NCBI RefSeq assembly: GCF_000205165.1
Contig: NZ_GL883856.1
Location: 1 to 64,000 of the forward strand
Length of the DNA: 64,000 bases
Direction: 5' to 3'
Origin: Paraprevotella xylaniphila YIT 11841
GTDB taxonomy: Bacteria; Bacteroidota; Bacteroidia; Bacteroidales; Bacteroidaceae
Under the pieces are notes generated by a model that did no database searches, was not told the DNA's origin, and saw only the letters and a program-made list of their open reading frames with translations. The stretch's first letter is position 1; every line of letters begins with the position of its first letter. This document shows, piece after piece, positions 38,596-47,526 of the stretch. Both the position numbers and the translations under genes were made by a program.

Positions 38596-39216
38596 TTAAA
38601 GTGAAACGTACACCACTTTCTTGGTGGCAAAATATTCTTCCGTAAAGAACTCTTTCAACGGGGTAACCATTGTGCGGTTCTTCAACGGGGTCGTCTCTTT
38701 CTCCAATTCGCCCCCCTTCAGGCAGATAAGGCCGTTGGGGATGGCGTTGTGCTGCACGGGAGAAATATTCTTGCGTATAATTTTGACCAAATCTGCCAAC
38801 GGCATGACGGCACGGCTTACCACAAAATCGAATTTGGCCTTCTCTTCCTCTGCCCGGCAATGGCGGAAAGTCACATTCTTCAACCCGAGCTCCCTAGCCA
38901 CTTCCATGCAAACCTTGATTTTCTTACCGATGCTGTCCACCAGATGGAAATGGCAGTCGGGGAACATGATGGCGAGGGGTATCCCCGGAAATCCGCCTCC
39001 CGTCCCCAAATCCATAATCTCAGTGCCGGATTTGAAACGGGTGAATTCGGCAATTCCCAAGGAATGCAATACATGATGTTCATACAGATTGTCGATGTCT
39101 TTCCTAGAAATGACATTGATTTTAGCATTCCAGTCATGATAGAGCGCGTCCAACTGCTGGAATTGTTCTGTCTGTTTTTCCGAAAGTTTCGGAAAGTATT
39201 TTAAAATCAGCTCCAT
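38596..39216 (-). CDS. rsmG: 16S rRNA (guanine527-N7)-methyltransferase
   Basis: The 206-residue protein has NVISRKDIDNLYEHHVLHSL, the SAM-binding DLGTGGGFPGIPLAI (about residues 70-84), LVDSIGKKIKV, and VVSRAVMPL. All are signatures of RsmG/GidB, which methylates G527 of 16S rRNA. It lies between a lipoprotein gene and a hydrolase gene in a leftward operon with short spacers. Confidence 0.96.
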   Translation of the reverse strand: MELILKYFPKLSEKQTEQFQQLDALYHDWNAKINVISRKDIDNLYEHHVLHSLGIAEFTRFKSGTEIMDLGTGGGFPGIPLAIMFPDCHFHLVDSIGKKIKVCMEVARELGLKNVTFRHCRAEEEKAKFDFVVSRAVMPLADLVKIIRKNISPVQHNAIPNGLICLKGGELEKETTPLKNRTMVTPLKEFFTEEYFATKKVVYVSL

Positions 39217-39229
39217 ATATCTTTATTTT

Positions 39230-40009
39230 TTATTTCGTATGGGTTTCCAACCTACTGTACAGCAAAGTCAGCCTGATAGCCCCGACTTCATACGCAGCTA
39301 TCTCGTCGGCATTGTAAATGAAAGTAATACCTTCTTTTCCCAGTTCATAATTCAAGGGAATGTAAATGTCGGTAAGCCGTAGTATGCCTTTATCCTGCAG
39401 TTCTTCCCGGTTGCGGCAACCGTACGTTTTCAGGAGTTCGTCTGCCAACAAGGAAGGAAGCAAGGCCAAGGAAGCAGGGGGCAACACGTCCTCCAACTTC
39501 ACCAACTCACCCGTTTCTGTATCGAAATTCAAACATTGTTCCTCCCGATAGTCGCGTGCTCCTCCCTCGTACTTTACTTTATGAATCAGATAACACAAAT
39601 ATCCGTTCAGCCCGTCTTTGTGTTCCGTGGCTATCCGATATTTGTAATCGTACCACGAGGAGTTGATGCCGCTTTGCCGGTCGGCTTTGTATAAATCGGT
39701 CAAATTTCTCCGGTATTGCTCCGCGTACGTCAGACAGAACGAATCGGCGGTCGAGGCGAACGAACGGTGCATTCCTCCAAACAGATGAAAGGCAATGGTT
39801 CGGTTCATGTTCCGGGCGGCACGGGTCGTGTCGTTTATCTCATCCGCCTCTATGATAACTCTACATGCAGGCGAGTGCTCGCTGCTGTCCAATGGTACGG
39901 TCTTCTCAACTTTTAATTGCTGAAAGGACAACGAACAACTTCCATCTTCACCTCGGCATGCACATAAAAAAGCCATGGCAAAAGCAAGGCCGTATATATA
40001 TTTACTCAT
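39230..40009 (-). CDS. DUF3298-type lipoprotein
   Basis: The 259-residue protein has a short lipoprotein signal (AMAFLCAC, lipid cysteine near residue 17). The mature part contains the DUF4163/DUF3298 pattern: YEGGARDYREEQCLNFDTETGELVKLEDVLP, then GITFIYNADEIAAYEVGAIRLTL, which closes many DUF3298 proteins. Bacterial relatives include periplasmic or anchored proteins related to the RsiV type, but the function here is unknown. I chose ATG at 40009; an upstream ATG at 40024 adds five residues. Confidence 0.85.
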   Translation of the reverse strand: MSKYIYGLAFAMAFLCACRGEDGSCSLSFQQLKVEKTVPLDSSEHSPACRVIIEADEINDTTRAARNMNRTIAFHLFGGMHRSFASTADSFCLTYAEQYRRNLTDLYKADRQSGINSSWYDYKYRIATEHKDGLNGYLCYLIHKVKYEGGARDYREEQCLNFDTETGELVKLEDVLPPASLALLPSLLADELLKTYGCRNREELQDKGILRLTDIYIPLNYELGKEGITFIYNADEIAAYEVGAIRLTLLYSRLETHTK

Positions 40010-40221
40010 CTTTCCGTATTTCATCCCAAAAGCCTGTTATGAATGCAAAGGTAGTGAAAGGCGGGCGCAGAGGCAAATGAAAATGCAATTTTCTGATGGA
40101 ACTGTACCGGGCTACCTCTTGTCGGCTTCCGCCTTTTACGCAACATATCGCTTTTACCGATAAATCATAAAACAAATGCTTTTTGTAGCAAAAATACGAT
40201 GGATTTCTGAAAAAATATTCG

Positions 40222-40229
40222 TACTTTTG
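40222..40229 (+). promoter_or_regulatory. -7 box for the Mrr-IbrAB block
   Basis: TACTTTTG fits TAnnTTTG and is 25 bases before the start codon of the Mrr-like gene. No convincing -33 box is present. Confidence 0.5.
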
Positions 40230-40254
40230 GACACTATATAACAAGCGATAAACA

Positions 40255-41175
40255 ATGATACCGGACTTCCAATCCTGCATGCTGCCTTTTCTTCGGAAAT
40301 TAGAAGACGGCAGCGTCCATTCAATGACAGAAATACAAAACGCACTTATCAGAGAGTTTCATCTGACGGAAACCGATGTAAAGGAAATGTTACCCAGCAA
40401 TAGGACCACACGTTTCAGAAGTAACGTAGGATGGGCCAAAACCCACATGCAAAAAGCCGGTTTGCTAGAAACTCCTCAACGTGCACAATATAGAATTACG
40501 GAGGCGGGATTGCGCCTGTTGCAAACTCGTCCGGAGCATATTAATATGAAATTGCTTTTCAACTATCCGGCTTATAAGGAATGGATTGCTTTATCCAACA
40601 GAAACAGTGAACCGAAACGGAATTCCAGACAGGAATCTGAGTGTGCCATACAGACACCGGACATCATCATGGAAGAGGAATATAAGAAGTTACGCAATAT
40701 ATTGGCGCAAGATTTGTTGGAGCGTATCTTAAAAAAAGACCCGGGCTTCTTCGAAGCCTTGGTTATCAAATTACTGGTAGCGATGGGATACGGCGGTTCT
40801 TTAAACGAGGCTGCGGGCATGGTGGTAGGAAAGAGTGGGGATGAAGGCATAGACGGTATCATCAAAGAAGATAAACTCGGTCTGGACAACATTTATATCC
40901 AGGCTAAACGTTGGAATAACGTAGTGGAACGCCCCGAAGTACAAAAATTTGTCGGTGCTTTGGCCGGCAAAGGAGCCACCAAAGGGATATTCATTACCAC
41001 ATCCTCGTTCAGTCGGGGAGCACGGGAATTTAAACCGCAGAACAATATCAAAATCGTGTTGATAGATGGGAATCAACTGTGTGAATACATGATAGATTAT
41101 AATATCGGGGTGTTTACTGCCAACACCTTTGAGGTGAAACGAATAGATATCGACTTTTTCGAGTCGGAAGAATGA
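40255..41175 (+). CDS. Mrr-family restriction endonuclease
   Basis: The 306-residue protein has an N-terminal Mrr winged-helix domain (about residues 1-95: SMTEIQNALIREF, AKTHMQKAGLLE, YRITEAGLRLL). A C-terminal Mrr-type PD-(D/E)XK nuclease domain follows (about residues 160-285), with FFEALVIKLLVAMGYGG, GDEGIDGIIKED carrying the catalytic aspartate near residue 200, and the Q-A-K motif at residues 216-218. Mrr enzymes cut modified DNA, such as methylated DNA. The next three genes lie on the same strand, and two encode PAPS-reductase-like and ParB-like proteins, so it may belong to a modification/restriction module; this is inference. Confidence 0.93.
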   Translation: MIPDFQSCMLPFLRKLEDGSVHSMTEIQNALIREFHLTETDVKEMLPSNRTTRFRSNVGWAKTHMQKAGLLETPQRAQYRITEAGLRLLQTRPEHINMKLLFNYPAYKEWIALSNRNSEPKRNSRQESECAIQTPDIIMEEEYKKLRNILAQDLLERILKKDPGFFEALVIKLLVAMGYGGSLNEAAGMVVGKSGDEGIDGIIKEDKLGLDNIYIQAKRWNNVVERPEVQKFVGALAGKGATKGIFITTSSFSRGAREFKPQNNIKIVLIDGNQLCEYMIDYNIGVFTANTFEVKRIDIDFFESEE

Positions 41176-41220
41176 AAATAAAAGGAAATAAGTGAACGTC
41201 GGACAAAATTACCTGTAAGC

Positions 41221-41625
41221 ATGGAGATAATGCGTTTGAACGGGGTGGATGCCAGACTGTATCCACTTGTGGGACCTCTGGTCATGAACCCGGCCATTTT
41301 AAGACAGAATAATAATTATCCCTTTAAAACCTCCAACCGCTACTTGTGGTATATCGCCATATCGGACGGAGTAATCGTCGGATTCATCCCCTTGAAGAAA
41401 AATGAAAAGAATTACCATATAGATAATTATTACATACAAGGAGACCGTACGGAAACGATTGATGCTTTGTTACATCATGTCATCGACGATTTGGAAGCCG
41501 ACTCTTTACTGACGGCCTTAGTGCATAAACGTCATACGGAAGCTTTCCGGCAAAATCAATTCCGAACAGATAAGCAACTGACTCTTTATGATAAAATGGA
41601 GTATATTCCTGTCCCTGAAATATGA
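41221..41625 (+). CDS. GNAT-like small protein linked to IbrAB
   Basis: The 134-residue protein has an alternating helix/strand pattern with YLWYIAISDGVIVGFIPLKK followed by IDNYYIQGD. This resembles the central strands of a GNAT acetyltransferase, although the acetyl-CoA loop is not well conserved. It overlaps the PAPS-reductase-like gene by 4 bases (ATGA), so the two are probably made together. Such a protein is a recurring neighbour of IbrA/IbrB-type genes to my knowledge, but its activity is unknown. Confidence 0.7.
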   Translation: MEIMRLNGVDARLYPLVGPLVMNPAILRQNNNYPFKTSNRYLWYIAISDGVIVGFIPLKKNEKNYHIDNYYIQGDRTETIDALLHHVIDDLEADSLLTALVHKRHTEAFRQNQFRTDKQLTLYDKMEYIPVPEI

Positions 41626-42920
41626 TACGCCAGTTAAATGTATACGAAGCCACGCAACGGAGATTAAAAATCATTTTTGATTATTTCGACTATGTATATG
41701 TATCCTTTTCCGGAGGTAAGGATAGTGGCGTGCTTTTAAACTTATGTATCGACTACCTTCGAAAGCATGAACCGGGCCGGAAGCTTGGAGTATTCCACAT
41801 GGATTACGAGGCACAGTACCGGCAAACTACGGAATATGTGGAACAAACCATGGCTTCCCATCCTGATATGCTAGAGGTATACCACTGTTGCGTTCCTTTT
41901 AAAGTTTCCACTTGCACTTCCATGTACCAATCTTATTGGCGTCCGTGGGAGGAGAGCAAGCGTGACATCTGGGTTCGGGAAAAGCCCAAAGATTGCTATA
42001 CGGCCAAAGACTTCGAGTTTTTCAACGAGGAACTATGGGACTATGATTTCCAACACCTTTTTGCCCCATGGTTACGTATGCAAAAGAAATGCAAGCGTGT
42101 CTGTTGCTTGGTGGGGATACGCACGCAAGAGAGCTTTAACCGATGGAGAAGCATCCACAGTGACAGAAACTACAAACGTTTGGCCTATTATAAATGGACT
42201 CACAGGCTCGATCATCACATATACAACGCATATCCCATTTACGACTGGAAAACCACAGATATCTGGACGGCCAACGGAAAATTCAAATGGACGTACAACC
42301 ATTTGTATGACTTATACTATCAGGCCGGAATTCCTATCGCTCACCAACGTGTGGCCAGTCCGTTTATTTCCCAAGCCATCTCGGCGTTGAAAGTTTATCG
42401 CATCATCGACCCGGACACTTGGGGAAAAATGTTAGGCAGAGTCAACGGAGTAAACTTCGCAGGTATGTATGGCCGTACCATGGCAATGGGGTGGAGGATG
42501 ATTAAATGTCCTCCCGGCTTTTCTTGGCAAGAATATATGTATTTCCTCTTAGACACGCTCCCGGAATCCACTCGGCAGAACTATCTCAACAAACTGGACG
42601 TAAGCATCCGTTTCTGGCGTAAGCGGGGAGGATGCTTGAGTGAAGAGACGATACAAAAGTTGCGCGAAGCCGGTGTGGAGTTTGCCCTCGGAGAGAAAAC
42701 GGCCTACCATACGGACAAACAACCGGTAAGAATGGAATATCTGGATGACATCGACATCCCTGAATTTAAGGAGATACCGACCTATAAACGTATGTGTATC
42801 TGTATATTGAAAAACGACCATACGTGTAAATACATGGGATTTGCACAAACCAAGCAGGAAAAAGAACTGCGCGAAAGAGTAATGAAGAAATATAAATCGT
42901 TAGAACATGGACAAATATAA
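41622..42920 (+). CDS. IbrA-like PAPS-reductase family protein (DUF3440)
   Basis: The 432-residue protein has the PP-loop motif SGGKDS at residues 30-35, which activates substrates by adenylation in the PAPS reductase/ATP sulfurylase fold. Further conserved parts are LGVFHMDYEAQYRQTTEYV, GIRTQESFNRW, YPIYDWKTTDIW and RVASPF, matching DUF3440/IbrA. In E. coli, IbrA with IbrB is described as a regulator of prophage genes; the fold is also used by DndC in DNA phosphorothioation. It overlaps the gene before it by 4 bases and the ParB-like gene after it by 14 bases. Confidence 0.88.
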   Translation: MIRQLNVYEATQRRLKIIFDYFDYVYVSFSGGKDSGVLLNLCIDYLRKHEPGRKLGVFHMDYEAQYRQTTEYVEQTMASHPDMLEVYHCCVPFKVSTCTSMYQSYWRPWEESKRDIWVREKPKDCYTAKDFEFFNEELWDYDFQHLFAPWLRMQKKCKRVCCLVGIRTQESFNRWRSIHSDRNYKRLAYYKWTHRLDHHIYNAYPIYDWKTTDIWTANGKFKWTYNHLYDLYYQAGIPIAHQRVASPFISQAISALKVYRIIDPDTWGKMLGRVNGVNFAGMYGRTMAMGWRMIKCPPGFSWQEYMYFLLDTLPESTRQNYLNKLDVSIRFWRKRGGCLSEETIQKLREAGVEFALGEKTAYHTDKQPVRMEYLDDIDIPEFKEIPTYKRMCICILKNDHTCKYMGFAQTKQEKELRERVMKKYKSLEHGQI

Positions 42921-43428
42921 AAGCCCGGTATACAATATTATTGCGGTGCCTATCGAAAAGGTTGTGGCAAACGAATATAATCCCAACATAGTGGCCCCTC
43001 CCGAAATGAAACTTCTGGAACTCTCAATATGGGAAGACGGTTACACCATGCCCTGCGTATGTTATTACCGGAAAGAAGAAGACGTGTATGAAATCGTAGA
43101 CGGATTCCATCGTTACCAAGTCATGAAAACTTCACCACGCATTTATGAACGGGAGAAGGGGTTGCTTCCTGTTTCCGTTATCGACAAAGACCTTTCGGAA
43201 CGCATGGCATCTACCATACGGCACAACCGGGCCCGCGGCATGCATTCGGTGGAATTAATGAGCCATATCGTGTCTGAACTGACCAAATCCGGAATGTCGG
43301 ACAGTTGGATCATACGCAATATAGGGATGGACAAGGACGAACTTCTGCGGTTGAAACAAATATCGGGGTTGGCAGAACTTTTTGCCGACAAGGCTTTCAG
43401 CCCCTCGGATGATTGGTTGGAAGAATGA
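42907..43428 (+). CDS. IbrB-like ParB/Srx-fold protein
   Basis: The 173-residue protein has a ParB N-terminal-type domain: VVANEYNPNIVAPPEMKLLELSI, then EIVDGFHRYQV (residues 62-72, the DGxHR nucleotide-binding motif), and RHNRARG at 105-111. A C-terminal helical part follows with SDSWIIRNIGMDKDELLRLKQISGL, like the ParB helix-turn-helix. It lacks the length of partition ParB and no parA is present, so it fits IbrB rather than chromosome segregation. It overlaps ibrA-like by 14 bases. Confidence 0.86.
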   Translation: MDKYKSPVYNIIAVPIEKVVANEYNPNIVAPPEMKLLELSIWEDGYTMPCVCYYRKEEDVYEIVDGFHRYQVMKTSPRIYEREKGLLPVSVIDKDLSERMASTIRHNRARGMHSVELMSHIVSELTKSGMSDSWIIRNIGMDKDELLRLKQISGLAELFADKAFSPSDDWLEE

Positions 43429-43449
43429 TCCTACGGATGAAATTCCTTA

Positions 43450-44625
43450 TTATTTCTTGGAACGCAATGTGATGGAAAGAGAGCATAACGTCAGCAAAAC
43501 GCCGACTGCGGTCACACCTGCCCATCCGCCGATGTGCCAGAAACTTCCGGCCAGAAAAGTCCCCATGGAACCGCCTACAAAGTAAGTGGTCATGAAAATG
43601 GTATTGACACGATTGGAGGCCGAGGGGCACAGTTCAAAGATACTGGCTTGATTGCTGAGTTGGATACATTGCATGCCGATATCGATAAGCAGAACTCCGG
43701 CAATGATACCGACATAACTGTTTCCACCCCAATACAATGAAGCCCATGCCGACAGAATCAGACTGCAACCGATGAAATTAAAATTACGTATGCCTACACG
43801 TTTCACATATTTCCCTACGAAAGAAGCCGTGAGTGCCCCGGCGATTCCGCATAACCCCAGTCCGCCAATCACATCGCTGTCGGCATAAAACGGCGCGCTT
43901 CCCATCTTGAAAGCTAAGCATGACCACATCGCCAGAAACGATCCGAAGGCCAATCCCGACCGTATGGAATAAATACGAAGAGCCGGATAATCCCGTAGAA
44001 GGTGGAACAGGGATTTCATCAAAGTACTGTATCGCCCCTCGAACGTAGGACGTATGTCGGGAAGTACCTTCAGGACGACGAAGGCACAGATGCACATCAG
44101 TCCGGCAGCAATAAAGTACATCTCGCGCCATCCCAACAGTTCTCCCACCCAACCGCTGATCACTCTGGAGGCTAAGATGCCGGTAAGCAGGCCGGAAATG
44201 ACCACTCCCACATTGCGCCCCTTATGTTCAGGACGGGAGTATTGGGAAGCTATAGGAACAAATATTTGAGGAATCATGGAACAAATACCCGTCACTAAAG
44301 AAGCTGTCCAAACCGTATAAATACTTTCAGCCACCGCCATGGCCAACAAAGCAAAGACGAGCAGGATGAAATTGATTAATATGATTCTTTTCCTGCGATA
44401 TAAATCACCGAGCGGTACGATGAAGAGCAAACCAAGCGCGTACCCAACTTGCGTTATCATGGCAATCAGATTAGCCTGAAAGTCCGAGATGCCCAAATCA
44501 GCCCGCATAAGGTTCAGCAAAGGTTGGTTGTAATACAGGTTCGCTACGGAGATGCCGGCCACAATGGCCAATGTCCACAGTATATGCGCCGGAAGGCCGG
44601 CATTTTCCTTTAATTCAAATTTCAT
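43450..44625 (-). CDS. MFS transporter
   Basis: The 391-residue protein has 12 predicted membrane helices and an MFS loop motif GDLYRRKRIIL between helices 2 and 3. ANLYYNQPLLNLMRADLGIS is typical of the YcaD/NepI-type exporter group. It would export a small molecule by proton antiport; the substrate is unknown. The start chosen is ATG at 44625; a longer frame from 44682 adds a lysine-rich stretch without family likeness and would run up against the antiporter gene upstream. Confidence 0.88.
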   Translation of the reverse strand: MKFELKENAGLPAHILWTLAIVAGISVANLYYNQPLLNLMRADLGISDFQANLIAMITQVGYALGLLFIVPLGDLYRRKRIILINFILLVFALLAMAVAESIYTVWTASLVTGICSMIPQIFVPIASQYSRPEHKGRNVGVVISGLLTGILASRVISGWVGELLGWREMYFIAAGLMCICAFVVLKVLPDIRPTFEGRYSTLMKSLFHLLRDYPALRIYSIRSGLAFGSFLAMWSCLAFKMGSAPFYADSDVIGGLGLCGIAGALTASFVGKYVKRVGIRNFNFIGCSLILSAWASLYWGGNSYVGIIAGVLLIDIGMQCIQLSNQASIFELCPSASNRVNTIFMTTYFVGGSMGTFLAGSFWHIGGWAGVTAVGVLLTLCSLSITLRSKK

Positions 44626-44683
44626 CGGCTTTTTCTTTTTTTTGATAGTTTTTCCCCACAATCCAACTGGGCATTCATCCACG

Positions 44684-45967
44684 TCAGGAATACTTTTTCG
44701 GGTAACGGAACAGTATGCTCAGCAGCGCACAAGCCCCCATGATGAACGGATAATATAAATAAGGTATTATGTCTATCGGGTTGATGGATGCCAACCCGGC
44801 AGCCATCAGGAGCTGTGCCCCGTATGGAATCAGCCCTTGCGTAAAACAAGAAAACGTATCCAGGATACTTGCGCTTTTGCGCTTATCCACTCCGTACTTT
44901 CCGGCTATGTCATGGGCCAACGGACCTGCCGTGATGATGGCTACCGTGTTATTAGCCGTACACAAGTTGATAACGCTCACTAATGCCGCTATGCTTAATT
45001 CCGCCCCGCGTTTGGAACGTATATGCCGGGTCAGTGCGTGCAGGATATAATCTATACCTCCGTTGTAGCGGATGGTTTCCATCAGTCCGCCCGCCATCAT
45101 CGTAATGATAATCAGTTCCCCCATTCCGGTGATGCCTTCTCCCATGGCAGCAAACCAACCGAACAAATCGTATGTACCCGTAAAAACGCCAACCACACCG
45201 CTCAATACCAACCCGAGCACTAAAACCATCATGACGTTCATTCCCGCAACGGCCGTAACCAACACCACCATATAAGGAACCACCTTAATCCAGTCCACTT
45301 CGGGCAGTTGTTGCGGTGCGTGGATATGTACTCCCATAAATATATACAATGCGAACGCGATGGCGGCTGCAGGCATGACGATTTGTGAATTGACTTTAAA
45401 CTTATCGCTCAACTTACATCCTTGCGTACGGGTAGCCGTAATAGTCGTATCGGATATGAACGACAAGTTGTCGCCGAAAAAAGCTCCTCCGGCTACGATA
45501 GCTACCAACAACGGAAGACCTGTCCCTGTCTCGTGGGCTATACCTGCCGCCAAAGGCGTTAACGCCACAATCGTACCGACAGAAGTCCCTATGGAAAGCG
45601 AGATGAAGCAAGCTGCCAGAAAAATGCCTCCCAACAGCAGGTTCTCCGGCAAGAGTTGCAGGGAAAGGTTCACCGTCGCGTCGATAGCCCCCATGGCTTT
45701 GGCCGATGCGGCAAAAGCTCCTGCAAGGATAAAAATCCATATCATCAGCATAAGGTTCGGCGAACCGGCTCCTTGGGAATATACCTTTACCCTCTCTTCC
45801 AACGGAACGCCACGCATGGTCGCGACCGCATAGACGGACGACACCATGAAAGCCACCGTGATAGGCACTTTATAGAAGTCACGGACGATAATGCTGGTCA
45901 CGAGATAAAGGAGCACGAAAACGAGCAGCGGACTGATGGCTGCCACACTTTTTCCATTTATAGACAT
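44684..45967 (-). CDS. NhaC-family Na+/H+ antiporter
   Basis: The 427-residue protein has about 11-12 membrane helices with SIGTSVGTIVALTPLAAGIAHETG, GGAFFGDNLSFISDTTI and LCTANNTVAIITAGPLA, all typical of the NhaC family. It exchanges sodium (or another substrate, such as malate in some relatives) for protons at the inner membrane. It sits 28 bases after a LacI-type regulator gene on the same strand and before an MFS gene, suggesting regulated uptake or export of a small metabolite. Confidence 0.92.
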   Translation of the reverse strand: MSINGKSVAAISPLLVFVLLYLVTSIIVRDFYKVPITVAFMVSSVYAVATMRGVPLEERVKVYSQGAGSPNLMLMIWIFILAGAFAASAKAMGAIDATVNLSLQLLPENLLLGGIFLAACFISLSIGTSVGTIVALTPLAAGIAHETGTGLPLLVAIVAGGAFFGDNLSFISDTTITATRTQGCKLSDKFKVNSQIVMPAAAIAFALYIFMGVHIHAPQQLPEVDWIKVVPYMVVLVTAVAGMNVMMVLVLGLVLSGVVGVFTGTYDLFGWFAAMGEGITGMGELIIITMMAGGLMETIRYNGGIDYILHALTRHIRSKRGAELSIAALVSVINLCTANNTVAIITAGPLAHDIAGKYGVDKRKSASILDTFSCFTQGLIPYGAQLLMAAGLASINPIDIIPYLYYPFIMGACALLSILFRYPKKYS

Positions 45968-45995
45968 TTCGCAACGTTTACATGTGGACGGCCGG

Positions 45996-47075
45996 TCATT
46001 TCTCGTCGGCCGTATAATAAATATAATTCTCAGCCGTCAACAATTCAAGCGGCATGTAATTGCATTGCTGTACGGCTTTCTTCAACACGATATGGTTGAA
46101 CAGCGCCTTCACGCTGTTGTAGCCTTGTTTCCACGGATGTTGGGCAATAAGAAAATCGATAGTGCCTTGTTTGAGGCATTCCACATTCCGTCCCACCATG
46201 TCGTAGCCAAACAAATGGAAATCTTTCAAGCTGTTATGTTGAAAGTATTCTCCCAAAATGTATGCGCGGGAACAGAACGTGATGCAATGCCGGATGTCCG
46301 GATGTTCATCCAAAAATGCACGTATCCTGCTTTCGTATCCGTCCTCTCCGTCAAGTTGCAGGGAAAGCTCCACTACTTCGCAATCCGGATAATATGTCGT
46401 CATGTATTCCCTGAAACCCACCTCGCGGTATTCCTGCTGACGGGAGGCCACACGCCCTTTCGACATGAGCTTCATCAACAAAATGCGCCGGGCGTGTCCG
46501 CCGGCCTGCATCATGAAGATGCGCCCGGCAAAATAACCACTCTTCAAGGAATCTTGTCCGAAGAAAGCCAACGGCTCTATCTCGGGAACATTGGAATCCA
46601 AAAAGACAAATGGAATGTCCTGTTCCTGTAACCGGCGGCAAAACGTCTGGGTCACATCGAAATTTTGTGGGACAATGACCACCCCGTCCGGCTTTTTATC
46701 CCAAATACGCTCGGCGGCAGAGGCAAAAGAACTACCTTCAAACTGGTCATAATACTCCGTAATCAACGAAAGGTGGAAATCGCCTCGATTAAGAATGCAC
46801 TGCCGCAACCCTTTTTCCACGTTGGTCCAATAAGCATTCCTGTCGTGACCGGGAAGCAGGCAGCAAAACGTATATTTACGGTTATATGCCAAGGCACTGG
46901 CATACATGTTAGGCTGATAATTGATTTCCTTCAATATAGCTTCCACTTTGGCTCTCGCCTTACCCGAGACATTGGGACGGTTATGCAACACACGGTCTAC
47001 TGTACCTACCGAAACGCCGGAACGTTCGGCTATATCTTTGATTCTGATTTTATCTGACGAATGGACTTCCCACAT
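45996..47075 (-). CDS. LacI-family transcriptional regulator
   Basis: The 359-residue protein has an N-terminal LacI helix-turn-helix (IRIKDIAERSGVSVGTVDRVLHNRPNVSGKARAKV, with hinge INYQPN). A periplasmic-binding-protein-like effector domain follows (VVIVPQNFD, FVFLDSNVP, FFGQDSLKSGYFAGR). GVSVGTVDRVLHNR is the recognition-helix type seen in sugar- or polyol-responsive members. It likely controls the NhaC and MFS genes downstream. Upstream, two AATGGTAC copies (47102-47109 and 47126-47133) near the promoter could be operator half-sites. Confidence 0.93.
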   Translation of the reverse strand: MWEVHSSDKIRIKDIAERSGVSVGTVDRVLHNRPNVSGKARAKVEAILKEINYQPNMYASALAYNRKYTFCCLLPGHDRNAYWTNVEKGLRQCILNRGDFHLSLITEYYDQFEGSSFASAAERIWDKKPDGVVIVPQNFDVTQTFCRRLQEQDIPFVFLDSNVPEIEPLAFFGQDSLKSGYFAGRIFMMQAGGHARRILLMKLMSKGRVASRQQEYREVGFREYMTTYYPDCEVVELSLQLDGEDGYESRIRAFLDEHPDIRHCITFCSRAYILGEYFQHNSLKDFHLFGYDMVGRNVECLKQGTIDFLIAQHPWKQGYNSVKALFNHIVLKKAVQQCNYMPLELLTAENYIYYTADEK

Positions 47076-47310
47076 AATACTCTTTCTTATTCGAGAAACG
47101 AAATGGTACGAAGATACGTTATTTTAATGGTACACAAGGTATGAAAAAAACAAAAACTCGTTTTTTTGATTTATTTTTCCGTAAAAACAATCGTTTTTTT
47201 GTAATCGGTTGGTAGATAAGACTTAAAGAGTAGAAAGTTCGGTAGCCGGTAGCGATTTGGTAGCTGTGCGGGTTTCGCTGCATTGCTTCGCTCTGCTCTT
47301 GGAACTGATG

Positions 47311-47318
47311 CAAATATA
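47311..47318 (-). promoter_or_regulatory. Leftward -7 box
   Basis: On the minus strand this reads TATATTTG, an exact match to TAnnTTTG, pointing toward the LacI-type regulator gene, whose start is at 47075. It would give a leader of about 230 bases. No good -33 box was found. Confidence 0.4.
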
Positions 47319-47406
47319 GGAATTTTGACCGAAAAAGGGAAATGTTTCGGGGATTTTTTATTTTTCGGGATTACCGGATTACAGGAAAAGCATAAAATCA
47401 GGAGGC

Positions 47407-47429
47407 GGTGCAAAAAACGAGGTTGCACC
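47407..47429. repeat. Short hairpin with TTGCACC arms
   Basis: GGTGCAA at 47407-47413 pairs with TTGCACC at 47423-47429 around a 9-base loop. The same 7-mer recurs in the larger palindrome just downstream. Confidence 0.7.
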
Positions 47430-47478
47430 CGTGGTTTTACTCGAAGTGTAAAATGTTGATTTTCAGTGTGTATTTCTG

Positions 47479-47526
47479 TGGTGCAAGGTGCAGCTATATT
47501 TATATATATAGCTGCACCTTGCACCA
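47479..47526. repeat. 48-nt near-perfect palindrome
   Basis: The halves 47479-47502 and 47503-47526 are reverse complements at 23 of 24 positions; the first 21 bases pair without error. The arms read TGGTGCAAGGTGCAGCTATAT and meet in an AT-only centre. It is far too long for a usual operator and has no T-run for a terminator. It may be a recombination, replication or transfer site of the element. Confidence 0.9.

Noticed and set aside
42907-43428. Chromosome partition ParB
   Set aside because: Too short, no ParA partner, and overlaps the PAPS-reductase-like gene as IbrB does.
43382-43740. Short + strand frames over the MFS gene end
   Set aside because: Antisense of a clear 12-helix transporter.
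47119-47313. 64-residue minus-strand open frame near the element junction
   Set aside because: No domain or coding character; low-complexity end, and it sits in the likely leader of the LacI-type gene.
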